Below, one piece after another: positions 5,988-12,999 of a DNA stretch of 14,433 nucleotides. Positions within the stretch are counted from its first letter, which is position 1. Each line of letters opens with the position of its first letter. The notes under the pieces are model-generated. The model did not search any database, was not told the DNA's origin, and saw only the letters and a program-made list of their open reading frames with translations. The stretch comes from Helicobacter sp. (GTDB lineage Bacteria; Campylobacterota; Campylobacteria; Campylobacterales; Helicobacteraceae), in the NCBI GenBank assembly GCA_029264655.1, contig JARHZY010000159.1, positions 1 through 14,433 on the forward strand. The letters are read 5' to 3'. Position numbers and translations under genes: made by a program.

Positions 5988-6845
5988 CTAACCCCTTGCA
6001 GCAAGTTTATTAATTGCTTCTGCGTTCAATTCATCCATATGCGTTTTCATAACGCGTGAATACATATCAACAAGACGATTTGTTTCAATCATGCCTGTCA
6101 TTTCTAATACAGCATTAACATTGCTTTTTTCTAAAAATCCCTGTGCAACAGCTCCACTATTATAGACAAGGTTTGCACCTGCCAATCCTTCAGAATCTGT
6201 ATTATTTGGTTCTTGTCGCTCTTCAATGTAAAGACTACTACCAATCTTTTTCAAAAATTTTGGATTGTCAAAGGTAACAACAGCTAAACTCCCTCCAGCA
6301 ATATTATCTGCCATACCCTCATTACCAAGCTCTTTAAAACTTACATTGCCATTTGCATCAACACTGATTTGCATATTTGCATTCATTAAGATTCCGCCAC
6401 CATTATCGATACCATCACGCGATAAAACATGGAATCCTTCTTGCGTTACAAGATACCCATCATCACTCACACTAAAGCTTCCATTACGCGTATAGGCAAT
6501 ACCATTTGGCGTTTGTATAGCAAAAAATGTATTCGGTGCTTTTAATGCAAAATCAAGCGTATTTTCTGTATGTTCCATAGAGCCAACGCTAAAATCTGTA
6601 TATTCCTCTGCTATTGTGGGTACTCTTGTCATTGTGCGGTTAATAAATTTTGCAGCTGCTTTAGTTTCATCTGGTATAGGCAATGTATCTTGATGTCCTT
6701 GCACCATACGCAAAAAATCACCAATAACAACATCATCGCGTTTAAATCCGTTGGTATTAAGATTAGCTAAATTATTAGAAATAATATCAAGCCTATTAAA
6801 TTGCGTAATCATACCGCCTGTTGCACCATAGTATCCTGTTTGCAT
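5988..6845 (-). CDS. flgF: Flagellar hook-basal body (rod) protein, FlgF/FlgG family
   Basis: A 285-residue axial protein of the flagellar rod, assembled outside the inner membrane after export by the flagellar type III system; accordingly there is no Sec signal. The N-terminal rod motif is FNRLDIISNNLANLNTNGFK (16-35), matching the family pattern SNNLANxxTxGFK. The middle has TPNGIAYTRNGSFSVSDDGY, the conserved D1 segment. The C-terminal motif is GFLEKSNVNAVLEMTGMIETNR. The SNVNAV..M wording resembles FlgF more than FlgG, and the protein resembles, from memory, the H. pylori paralogue annotated flgG (HP1092) and Campylobacter FlgG2. The family is secure, the exact paralogue less so. The ATG at 6845 follows AAGGA, and a -24/-12 sigma-54 signature lies at 6882-6895 in the 66-bp gap after tsaD. 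rpoN is the next gene. Confidence 0.9.
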   Translation of the reverse strand: MQTGYYGATGGMITQFNRLDIISNNLANLNTNGFKRDDVVIGDFLRMVQGHQDTLPIPDETKAAAKFINRTMTRVPTIAEEYTDFSVGSMEHTENTLDFALKAPNTFFAIQTPNGIAYTRNGSFSVSDDGYLVTQEGFHVLSRDGIDNGGGILMNANMQISVDANGNVSFKELGNEGMADNIAGGSLAVVTFDNPKFLKKIGSSLYIEERQEPNNTDSEGLAGANLVYNSGAVAQGFLEKSNVNAVLEMTGMIETNRLVDMYSRVMKTHMDELNAEAINKLAARG

Positions 6846-6881
6846 GTTTCTATCCTTAGAAGTATATTTTATGTATTATAA

Positions 6882-6895
6882 GCAAAAAGCTTTCC
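6882..6895 (-). promoter_or_regulatory. Candidate sigma-54 (-24/-12) promoter of the flagellar gene
   Basis: On the minus strand AAGGAAAGCTTTTTGCTTA contains GG (6895-6894) exactly ten bases before GC (6883-6882), with the -12 element TTGCTT. The predicted start is about 6870, which leaves a 25-base leader containing the Shine-Dalgarno AAGGA before the ATG at 6845. The weak point is A instead of T before GG. Confidence 0.6.
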
Positions 6896-6911
6896 TTTTT
6901 CACTATGCTTG

Positions 6912-8084
6912 TTATATTTCTGTATTGCGTGGAGAAATTTCAAGCAATAAAGGATTGTAGTCTTTAAGTTTTGTGATTATATTCCCATCTTGCAATATCC
7001 TATTGCTTTGTTTCTTATCGTGCATGATTTTTGCTATTGCTGCCCTCCCTATCATTGCAGCATTATCGCTACAATATTGTAATGCACTCACAAGCATTGT
7101 TTTATGAAAGTTTTGGCATAATGCCTGTGCTTTCATGCGTAACATGGAGTTTGCACTTGCTCCACCGACAATTGCAAAATGTTTAATATCGCGTTGTGTT
7201 TTCATATAATGTTTGCATTTTTGGATAAGATGTGTTGTTGCACTTTCTTGCAATCCATATGCAAGTGCCTTTGCATCGGGATTATTTTTTATTTGTGTTA
7301 TATAAGTTTGTAGTGCATGTATATCACTAGATTGCTTATGTTCTGTATGTTTATATTGTGCTTGTAGAATCTTTATTTGCTGTATAATATTGTTTAATGT
7401 TTTTTTAGTTTCTAATTGTAGTCTAAATGCATTTTTTAAACCAGAAAAACTAAAATGAAGTGTATTTTGATTGGCAAGTGGTATTGGTAATTTTATTGGA
7501 GCAATACCTTCTTGCTGTGCAAGTTGTGCAAGTGAATCAATAAGCATACCACCGGGATAACCAAGCCCTAACATTTTTGCGGCTTTATCATAACATTCTC
7601 CAAAGCTATCGTCAAGCGTATGAGCGACTACTCTCATATCATCATAATTATAACATTCAAGCAACATTGTATGTCCGCCTGATACAAGCAATACGCAAAG
7701 TGGAAAAATAGGTTGTGTTGATTCAATAAAAAGTGAATAAATATGCCCCTTTAAATGGTTAATACCAAGTAATGGAATCTGCAATGAGAGTGCAAGTGCT
7801 TTTGCCATCATAATGCCTTCTAAAAGCGATGTTGATAAACCCGGTTCATAAGTAACTGCAATATGGCTTACATCTTGTAAGGAAAATGTTGCTTTAAAGT
7901 TGTTAAGCAATTGCACTAAATCGCGTGCAAAAAGCCTTGAAGCAAGCTCTGGCACAACACCACCATAATAACTATGGGCATGTTCTTGTGAGATTTTTTC
8001 ATGCCATAAAAGTTTTGCATTATCCCCATTTGTATAGGCAATTGCACTATCATCACAACTTGATTCAATACTTAAAATACGCAT
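6912..8084 (-). CDS. tsaD: tRNA threonylcarbamoyl transferase TsaD
   Basis: The universal enzyme (with TsaB/TsaE and TsaC in bacteria) that transfers threonylcarbamoyl to A37 of ANN-decoding tRNAs to make t6A. It starts MRILSIESSCDDSAIA. The metal-binding pair is in NHLKGHIYSLF (H110 and H114), the phosphate loop VSGGHTMLL is at 134-142, SFSGLKNAFRL at 212-222, VGGASANSMLR at 306-316 and the third metal ligand in CSDNAAMIG (D340). At 390 residues it is longer than the usual 335-345. The surplus is mostly a charged, lysine/glutamine-rich insertion at about 226-272, between NAFRLQLE and ALAYGLQ, probably a surface loop or helical hairpin. The start follows AAAGAGAAAAT, a moderate ribosome site. 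The gene is divergent from the agmatine deiminase gene with overlapping -10 boxes. Confidence 0.97.
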   Translation of the reverse strand: MRILSIESSCDDSAIAYTNGDNAKLLWHEKISQEHAHSYYGGVVPELASRLFARDLVQLLNNFKATFSLQDVSHIAVTYEPGLSTSLLEGIMMAKALALSLQIPLLGINHLKGHIYSLFIESTQPIFPLCVLLVSGGHTMLLECYNYDDMRVVAHTLDDSFGECYDKAAKMLGLGYPGGMLIDSLAQLAQQEGIAPIKLPIPLANQNTLHFSFSGLKNAFRLQLETKKTLNNIIQQIKILQAQYKHTEHKQSSDIHALQTYITQIKNNPDAKALAYGLQESATTHLIQKCKHYMKTQRDIKHFAIVGGASANSMLRMKAQALCQNFHKTMLVSALQYCSDNAAMIGRAAIAKIMHDKKQSNRILQDGNIITKLKDYNPLLLEISPRNTEI

Positions 8085-8113
8085 ATTTTCTCTTTAAATA
8101 ATAGGTTTTAATG

Positions 8114-8123
8114 TATAATTGTA
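8114..8123. promoter_or_regulatory. Overlapping divergent -10 boxes of tsaD and the deiminase gene
   Basis: TATAAT on the plus strand (8114-8119, start near 8126, about 39-base leader) overlaps TACAAT on the minus strand (8123-8118, start near 8111, about 27-base leader). If both are used, polymerase can occupy only one at a time, so the two genes would compete. The tsaD side is less certain because TATTAT nearer the gene is another possibility. Confidence 0.45.
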
Positions 8124-8164
8124 TCAGAGATTTAGTATTTGTATGTAAATTTTAGGAGGTTTCT

Positions 8165-9253
8165 ATGTTTGCAGAATGGGAAGAGCAAAAAGGAATAGTG
8201 CTTATTTATCCACATATATTTTGTGATTTTAATACAAATTTAGAAGAAGTGCAAGAATGTTATGAAAGTTTGCTAATAGAGATTCTAAAGGTAGAGCCTG
8301 TATATCTTATTGTGCATCCACAAGATAATCAAGCAAAAACAAGATTGCAAGATTTTCTTACCACTCTTGATGAAGAAGCATACCCATGTAAAATCATTGA
8401 ATTACCAAGTAATGATGTATGGGCACGCGATAGTATTGCAATTTCTGTGAAAAAAACGCAAAATACACAGATTATAGCACAAATCACAAATGCTGTGCTT
8501 GGCAATAAGGCAAAACCACATGATACAGATATACAACACACTTATGCAAATTTTGGTTTTAATGGTTGGGGTTTAAAATATCCTGCAAATTTTGATAACC
8601 AACTCAATAGTAAATTGCATGAAATTGGGCTTTTTGAGCATATGGAAACACATAGTATGATACTTGAGGGTGGTAGCATTGATTATAATGGCAATGGCTT
8701 ATTATTAACAAACACGCAATGTTTGCTTGAAAAAAATCGCAATCCACACTTAAACCAAGTAGCCATTGAAGAAAAATTATGTAAAGCACTTCATGTTGCA
8801 AAAATTTTATGGTTACATCATGGTTTTTTACTTGGTGATGATACTGATAGCCATATTGACACACTTGCACGTTTTATAAGCACAGATACCATTGCTTATA
8901 TCCAATGCACTGATTTAAACAACCCACATTTTAGTGAGCTTAATGCTATGCAACATGAATTAGAAGTGCTTGCAAAAACATATAATCTCAAACTTGTGCC
9001 ACTTCCTTTTTGTGATTATATTGTTTCGCATGATACAGATTCTAAAGCCAAGAATCTACCAGCAAGCTATGTAAATTTCTTGTTTTTAAATCAGAATGTT
9101 TTATTAGTGCCAACCTACAATAAACCAACAGACCTTGTTGCTTTGCAAACACTTAAAAAAGCATTGCCAACATATAATGTGATTGGCATTAATTGTGAAG
9201 CACTTATACAACAACATGGTAGTTTGCATTGCATTAGCATGCAACTCCATTAA
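8165..9253 (+). CDS. aguA: Agmatine deiminase-family protein
   Basis: A 362-residue cytoplasmic hydrolase of the guanidino-group modifying superfamily (PAD_porph type). Agmatine deiminase converts agmatine to N-carbamoylputrescine and ammonia, feeding putrescine synthesis and giving mild acid protection. Motifs in order: MFAEWEEQKGIVLIYP at the start, NDVWARDS (83-90, substrate-binding Trp/Asp), FNGWG (132-136), EGGSID (168-173), the catalytic Asp/His region LLGDDTDSHIDTLARF (222-237), and the nucleophile cysteine in GSLHCISMQ (C356). All catalytic positions are present. The start is unambiguous: AGGAGG ends 5 bases before the ATG at 8165. It is divergent from tsaD; a promoter at 8114-8119 is likely. 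Agmatine versus peptidyl-arginine cannot be fully separated by eye, but the lack of a signal peptide and the length favour agmatine. Confidence 0.9.
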   Translation: MFAEWEEQKGIVLIYPHIFCDFNTNLEEVQECYESLLIEILKVEPVYLIVHPQDNQAKTRLQDFLTTLDEEAYPCKIIELPSNDVWARDSIAISVKKTQNTQIIAQITNAVLGNKAKPHDTDIQHTYANFGFNGWGLKYPANFDNQLNSKLHEIGLFEHMETHSMILEGGSIDYNGNGLLLTNTQCLLEKNRNPHLNQVAIEEKLCKALHVAKILWLHHGFLLGDDTDSHIDTLARFISTDTIAYIQCTDLNNPHFSELNAMQHELEVLAKTYNLKLVPLPFCDYIVSHDTDSKAKNLPASYVNFLFLNQNVLLVPTYNKPTDLVALQTLKKALPTYNVIGINCEALIQQHGSLHCISMQLH

Positions 9254-9274
9254 CAAAACTTACTTATATTTTTA

Positions 9275-9280
9275 TATAGT
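9275..9280 (+). promoter_or_regulatory. Candidate -10 box for the small ORF and cmoA
   Basis: TATAGT lies 21 bases after the deiminase stop. Transcription would start near 9287, about 20 bases before the GTG of the small ORF. It would serve both that ORF and cmoA. No clear terminator separates it from the deiminase gene, so cotranscription with that gene is also possible. Confidence 0.35.
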
Positions 9281-9306
9281 AGCAATAGAAGACAAGAGGA
9301 TATAAA

Positions 9307-9444
9307 GTGCAGGTAAAATACTTTTTTATACAAAATAATATATGTTTTGGCTATTGTATCGCACATCATATAGCAATATATTGGCTTGGTGCTTATACTT
9401 ATTATAGCATATTCAAACATGGCGGTATATTATGCATGCAGTAA
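9307..9444 (+). CDS. Small 45-residue hypothetical protein overlapping cmoA start
   Basis: A GTG-start frame of 45 codons ending TAA at 9442-9444. AGAGGA (9295-9300) lies 6 bases before the GTG, a much better ribosome site than the one before cmoA. The product begins QVKYFFIQNNICFGYC, continues through AHHIAIYWLGAYTYY and ends FKHGGILCMQ. It is rich in aromatic residues (Y, F, W), has three cysteines and a His-His pair, and contains a short hydrophobic centre. It overlaps the first 13 bases of cmoA (ATG 9432) in another frame and stops just before two further cmoA ATGs at 9453 and 9456, an arrangement typical of translational coupling. I do not recognise it. It could be a genuine small protein or a regulatory leader peptide. 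Confidence 0.5.
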   Translation: MQVKYFFIQNNICFGYCIAHHIAIYWLGAYTYYSIFKHGGILCMQ

Positions 9445-10409
9445 GCATAAACATGATGGCTAAAAAAGTAGCAAAAAGTCCGCAAGAAATTATTAAGCAA
9501 GCAAAAGCGTTGGGACTTCAAGTATGTGAAACAAGCACATTAACAGCAATGCAGGCAAACATGCTCTACGATTATATTACAACAGGTGTTTTACCTGTAA
9601 ATTATTTAAAAACTACTTGCAATTTAGATTCTAAACATAATCAAGATGTTGTAACAACGCAACAAAAAGATAGAATCTTTTTGCAAGATTCTAAGCATCC
9701 TATGCCAAAATTTGAGTTTAATACATTGGTTGCAAGTGTTTTTGATGATATGTTAGAACGTTCAATACCTTTTTATGATGAGGTAATGAATTTATCTATA
9801 TATTTTATACAGCAACACCTTGCTGCAAATACACAAAATATACAACAAATTCCAATTATTTATGATCTTGGAAGTTCAACAGGGAATCTTTTGTTAAGGC
9901 TCGCGACCACTTTAGAGCAGCATAAAATAAAAGCCCATCTTTATGGTATTGATAATGCAGTAGCTATGATTGAACATGCCAAATTAAAAAATATGGCTAT
10001 GGGGTTTGATATTGAATTTTTGCATGCCGATTTTCTTACATTTGATTTTATGCCAGCTAATATTTTCCTTGCATTTTATACTATGCAGTTTGTGCGTCCG
10101 TTGCAAAGGCAAGATATGATACAAAAAATTTATAATGCATTACATAATGATGGAATCTTTTTGTTTGCAGAAAAAGTGATTAGTCAAGATTCAAAGCTTG
10201 AGGGACAAATGATTGCATGTTATTATGATTATAAAGCAAAACAAGGTTATACGCATAAAGAAATCTATAAAAAACGCGAAGCACTTGAAAATGTGCTTGT
10301 GCCTTATAGTGTTGAGGAAAATTGTGCCATGCTACGCTCTTGCGGTTTTAAGCATATTGAGATTCTTTTTAAATGGGTGAATTTTACATTGTTTCTTGCA
10401 CGCAAATAA
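9432..10409 (+). CDS. cmoA: Carboxy-SAM synthase CmoA with an IF2_N-like N-terminal extension
   Basis: The main part (about 79-325) is CmoA, which makes carboxy-S-adenosylmethionine from SAM and prephenate for CmoB to form cmo5U34 in tRNA. Key stretches are KFEFNTLVASVFDDMLERSI (93-112), the SAM loop YDLGSSTGN (144-152), the acidic YGIDNA (171-176), FYTMQFVRP (215-223) and REALENVLVPYS (282-293). Residues 9-57 precede this core and read like the N-terminal domain of initiation factor IF2 (KSPQEIIKQAKALGL, then a helix ending LYDYITTGVLP), joined by a polar linker (58-78). No in-frame ATG, GTG or TTG occurs near residue 75-80, so a normal-length CmoA start is not available; Met91 would cut conserved sequence. 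Translation may begin at 9432, 9453 or 9456, probably coupled to the upstream small ORF. Confidence 0.92.
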   Translation: MHAVSINMMAKKVAKSPQEIIKQAKALGLQVCETSTLTAMQANMLYDYITTGVLPVNYLKTTCNLDSKHNQDVVTTQQKDRIFLQDSKHPMPKFEFNTLVASVFDDMLERSIPFYDEVMNLSIYFIQQHLAANTQNIQQIPIIYDLGSSTGNLLLRLATTLEQHKIKAHLYGIDNAVAMIEHAKLKNMAMGFDIEFLHADFLTFDFMPANIFLAFYTMQFVRPLQRQDMIQKIYNALHNDGIFLFAEKVISQDSKLEGQMIACYYDYKAKQGYTHKEIYKKREALENVLVPYSVEENCAMLRSCGFKHIEILFKWVNFTLFLARK

Positions 10410-10941
10410 ATACAAATTAATCATATTAGATGTTATCTTTCTGTGGTATTTTGATAAAATATATTACATTTAATTGCTTATGTTTTTTGCAATAACACAT
10501 TCTAAACACAATACAAATATATAAAAGTATATTTTAGCCATTAAATACTAGTTAAAAGAAGTTATAATGCATTTTAATCAATATCTAGCAAGAAAACTAT
10601 TTTTGTTAGACAGAAATACATTGTATTGGTTAGGAAGATAAATAGACAATATGAATTTAGCTATATCAATAAGCTTATTAAGCATTTGAGTAGGGATTGG
10701 GCTATAAATAATTTTTTGTGTTATTGATGCTCCTTGAATTGGTATTATTTGCTTGTAGTTTTATGTCTAAATACTAGATTGCCATTATTTTATACAAAAT
10801 AATACAAGTTGTTTAGCCAAGAAATATGTGCTAATAAAAGCTTTTTGAATGCCATATATTTTTACCAATAAGTGTTTTATAGATATATCTCTTAAAATCT
10901 AGTGTAGTGAAAAGAGATAGGTTGTGTTTATTATATTGTGT
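10410..10941. other. 532-bp gene-poor gap with a possible decayed coding remnant
   Basis: No intact gene is evident between cmoA and the RavA-like gene, which converge here. One stretch (10578-10760, minus strand) stays open for 60 codons and reads like protein (for example PIQGASITQKIIYSPIPTQM, then LIDIAKFILSIYLPNQYNVF) but has no start codon near its upstream end and is preceded by a stop, so it may be a gene relic. On the plus strand a 24-codon ATG frame (10567-10641) overlaps it. A short A/T dyad at 10784-10803 contains a 17-base word also found at 9324-9340. A 10-base direct repeat (TTGTGTTTAT at 10922 and 10936) covers the end of the RavA-like gene. Confidence 0.4.
10886..10919 (-). 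terminator. Possible hairpin after the RavA-like gene
   Basis: TATCTCTT and AAGAGATA form an 8-bp outer stem around 18 bases that contain a small CTA/TAG inner pair. It lies 23 bases past the stop at 10942. There is no strong T run after it on the minus strand, so the terminator call is tentative. Plus-strand readthrough from cmoA would cross the same structure. Confidence 0.3.
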
Positions 10942-12603
10942 TTATATAGATTTTTTTGCATGTTCTTCATATTTTTTTACATGAGAGTCAAAAACGCGTA
11001 TCATATTTGGTAAATTTTTTTGAATCTTATAAAGTGCAGACAAATGTATTTTGAGTGGATTTGCCCATATTGGATTTGGCTTTGAGACTGCATCAATTTG
11101 CTTACGGCAGGCTTCAATTGCCTTATTGAGATTAACAGGAATAGAACGTAGTTGTGTTAGGTATTCTCTACCTTCTTTGATACGTATATCCATACTCCCT
11201 TTACGATTGGCAAGCTTTGCATTAAGGCGATCTTGTGCTTCTTTTAATTCAATTTCTTTTGCCTTTACTTCTTGTAGTTTTTCTTCCAAAATCTCTTTTG
11301 TTTGTTTTAATTTATCTTCAAGAGTATTTTTTGCATCTTGTAGTTGCCCTTCAAGATTTAGACGTATTTCTTTAAATTGATCTTCTTTTGCTTGCACTTC
11401 TGCTATTTGGGATTCTAATCCTTCTCTTTGATCTTTGATTTTTGCATCTTTATATTTATTTTCTAGCACTTCTCTTTGCTCGCGTAATTCTGTTTCTTTT
11501 GCAATAGCTATTTTGAGACGCTCATCAAGTGCATCTTTTACTGATTTAAATGCAGAACGTTTTAGTTGCACTTGGGCAAGTTGGGTTTCTTTGAGTTCCA
11601 TTTCTTTTAATTGCACATCTTTTAAAATATTTTCCTTTAACTCCACATCTTGTATATCTTGGGCTATATCATCACTTGTTTCTTCACATACAAGATTCTG
11701 AAATTGTGTATAAAAATTATCAAGTCGTATAAAGATTTCATTAGCTGGGACATTTGGTGATGATGAATAGGGCACATATACCATATATTCAAGGTTTGGG
11801 ATTAAGAAAGCATATTGCTCATAATTTTTAAAGAATGTTTCTTTACATGTTTTTTCATAATCTTCATCATGAAATACAAAAGTTGGTAATTCATCATTTG
11901 CTAAGCTTGCACAAATTGTTGTTTCAAGATAACGCACACCATCAGACCAATCACGCAAACAATAATAAAACATACCAAAATCAATTGGTGTAATTTCCTT
12001 TCTATTATTAATGATAAGATTAACAGCAAGGAGATGCAAAAAGTCTTTAAAACGTTTATCTGAAATATTTGCAAGTTGTTTTACTAGATTTTGTTCGGCA
12101 TCATCAAGCATAGTAATATCACCTTTAAGCTCACCTGTTGGATTTGCATGTGAAGCAAGCGATTCAATAAAATGGATTGCTTTTGTGCGATTTTCTTCAT
12201 TCCAAAATTGTGTAAAGTTATAATCTTGAAAAAATTTCTTAAGCTTATTGGCTTCAGGTGCAAGTTGCTTTAATTTTTCTATAACACTTGTATTTTTTGG
12301 TGCAAATAGATAATCATAAAGATGTTCAGTATTGTTGTGGTTACCTAAACAACAATAAGCAGTGTATTTGCTTAATTTATCTTTATTATTTGTTAAATTT
12401 GCCCCAGCAGTAATTTTAGCACGTATGGGCGTTTCCCCAAATAATGCCTCAAAACGCATTTGTATGTCTTTGGTATCATCGTGCCCATAAAGCAAAAGAG
12501 GTTTATTGCTTAATGTGCATAAAAGTGCTAAACGCACTTCTTCTTCGCGTCCATATAAGCCTTGATTAAGAATAACTTCTAATTTTTCAATAACATCTTT
12601 CAC
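10942..12603 (-). CDS. RavA/MoxR-like protein with eroded AAA+ core and long coiled coil
   Basis: A 553-residue cytoplasmic protein with no signal or membrane segment. Residues 5-40 (KLEVILNQGLYGREEEVRLA, then LLCTLSNKPLLLYG) match the opening of RavA-type MoxR AAA+ ATPases. Where the Walker A lysine loop should follow, the sequence is GHDDTKDIQ, with no GxxGxxKS/T. No Walker B (hhhhDE) or arginine-finger motif is seen. Residues 181-235 (SDKRFKDFLHLLAVNLI, then EITPIDFGMFYYCLRD) again resemble the C-terminal lid of RavA, but only about 140 residues separate the two parts, less than in RavA by my recollection. Residues about 318-470 are a charged coiled coil rich in xLKE/KAKE units, followed by a helical tail. 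The start is GTG (12603) with GAGGAG 6 bases before it; the next upstream DNA is non-coding. No ViaA partner is adjacent. Probably a non-hydrolysing RavA derivative; function unknown. Confidence 0.7.
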   Translation of the reverse strand: MKDVIEKLEVILNQGLYGREEEVRLALLCTLSNKPLLLYGHDDTKDIQMRFEALFGETPIRAKITAGANLTNNKDKLSKYTAYCCLGNHNNTEHLYDYLFAPKNTSVIEKLKQLAPEANKLKKFFQDYNFTQFWNEENRTKAIHFIESLASHANPTGELKGDITMLDDAEQNLVKQLANISDKRFKDFLHLLAVNLIINNRKEITPIDFGMFYYCLRDWSDGVRYLETTICASLANDELPTFVFHDEDYEKTCKETFFKNYEQYAFLIPNLEYMVYVPYSSSPNVPANEIFIRLDNFYTQFQNLVCEETSDDIAQDIQDVELKENILKDVQLKEMELKETQLAQVQLKRSAFKSVKDALDERLKIAIAKETELREQREVLENKYKDAKIKDQREGLESQIAEVQAKEDQFKEIRLNLEGQLQDAKNTLEDKLKQTKEILEEKLQEVKAKEIELKEAQDRLNAKLANRKGSMDIRIKEGREYLTQLRSIPVNLNKAIEACRKQIDAVSKPNPIWANPLKIHLSALYKIQKNLPNMIRVFDSHVKKYEEHAKKSI

Positions 12604-12627
12604 AATATACTCCTCGCGAAACTATTC

Positions 12628-12645
12628 ATTATAGATTATCTATAA
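12628..12645 (-). promoter_or_regulatory. -10 box and overlapping palindrome of the RavA-like gene
   Basis: TATAAT (12633-12628, minus strand) puts the start near 12621, about 18 bases before the GTG. A perfect palindrome with 8-bp arms, TTATAGAT-T-ATCTATAA (12629-12645), overlaps this -10 and extends upstream, the position of an operator that would block polymerase. Confidence 0.5.
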
Positions 12646-12999
12646 AAGATTCCTTAAAAATAAAGAAGCTTCAAAAAATACTTATAAATATAACAAATCT
12701 GCACTTATAAACTACTTAATTATGTGTAATTCTACAGAACCTTTGCAATAATATAATAATTTTATGCAATAAATTACATTTTAATATCTAAAATATGAAA
12801 TTTTGATTAATAATAATTTGATTAGAATCTTTTATTATCACATACCAACTCGAAAATTATGGTAGATATTTAAGATAATAATAGATTTTACAATTATATT
12901 ATTATAAACTTATAAAGATTCAAGAAATAATTATAAAAAATTCGATATAATGAGATTTTTATAACGATATATATTATTAATTTTTAGTGGTGGTGTAGT
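12646..12999. other. A/T-rich divergent intergenic region, no gene
   Basis: About 350 bases between two divergent genes. I see no ORF, tRNA or long repeat; the base composition is extremely A/T-rich with many TTATTA/TAATAA runs. The only clear signal is TATAAT at 12946-12951 on the plus strand in the context GATATAATGAG, a probable -10 for the transporter gene that starts at 13000 (leader about 40 bases). No convincing -35 was found. Confidence 0.5.

Noticed and set aside
5988..6845. Assigning this gene as the main FlgG because tsaD is next to flgG in H. pylori
   Set aside because: The C-terminal GFLEKSNVNAVLEM pattern and N-terminus fit FlgF or the second FlgG-like paralogue better, so I kept a family-level call with flgF as the tentative symbol.
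9705..10409. CmoA starting at Met91 as a normal-length enzyme
   Set aside because: This would remove the conserved DRIF segment and has no ribosome site; the upstream frame is open and domain-like.
10567..10641. 24-codon plus-strand ATG frame in the gap after cmoA
   Set aside because: It is short, has only a weak AGAAG ribosome site and overlaps the minus-strand relic; no evidence favours translation.
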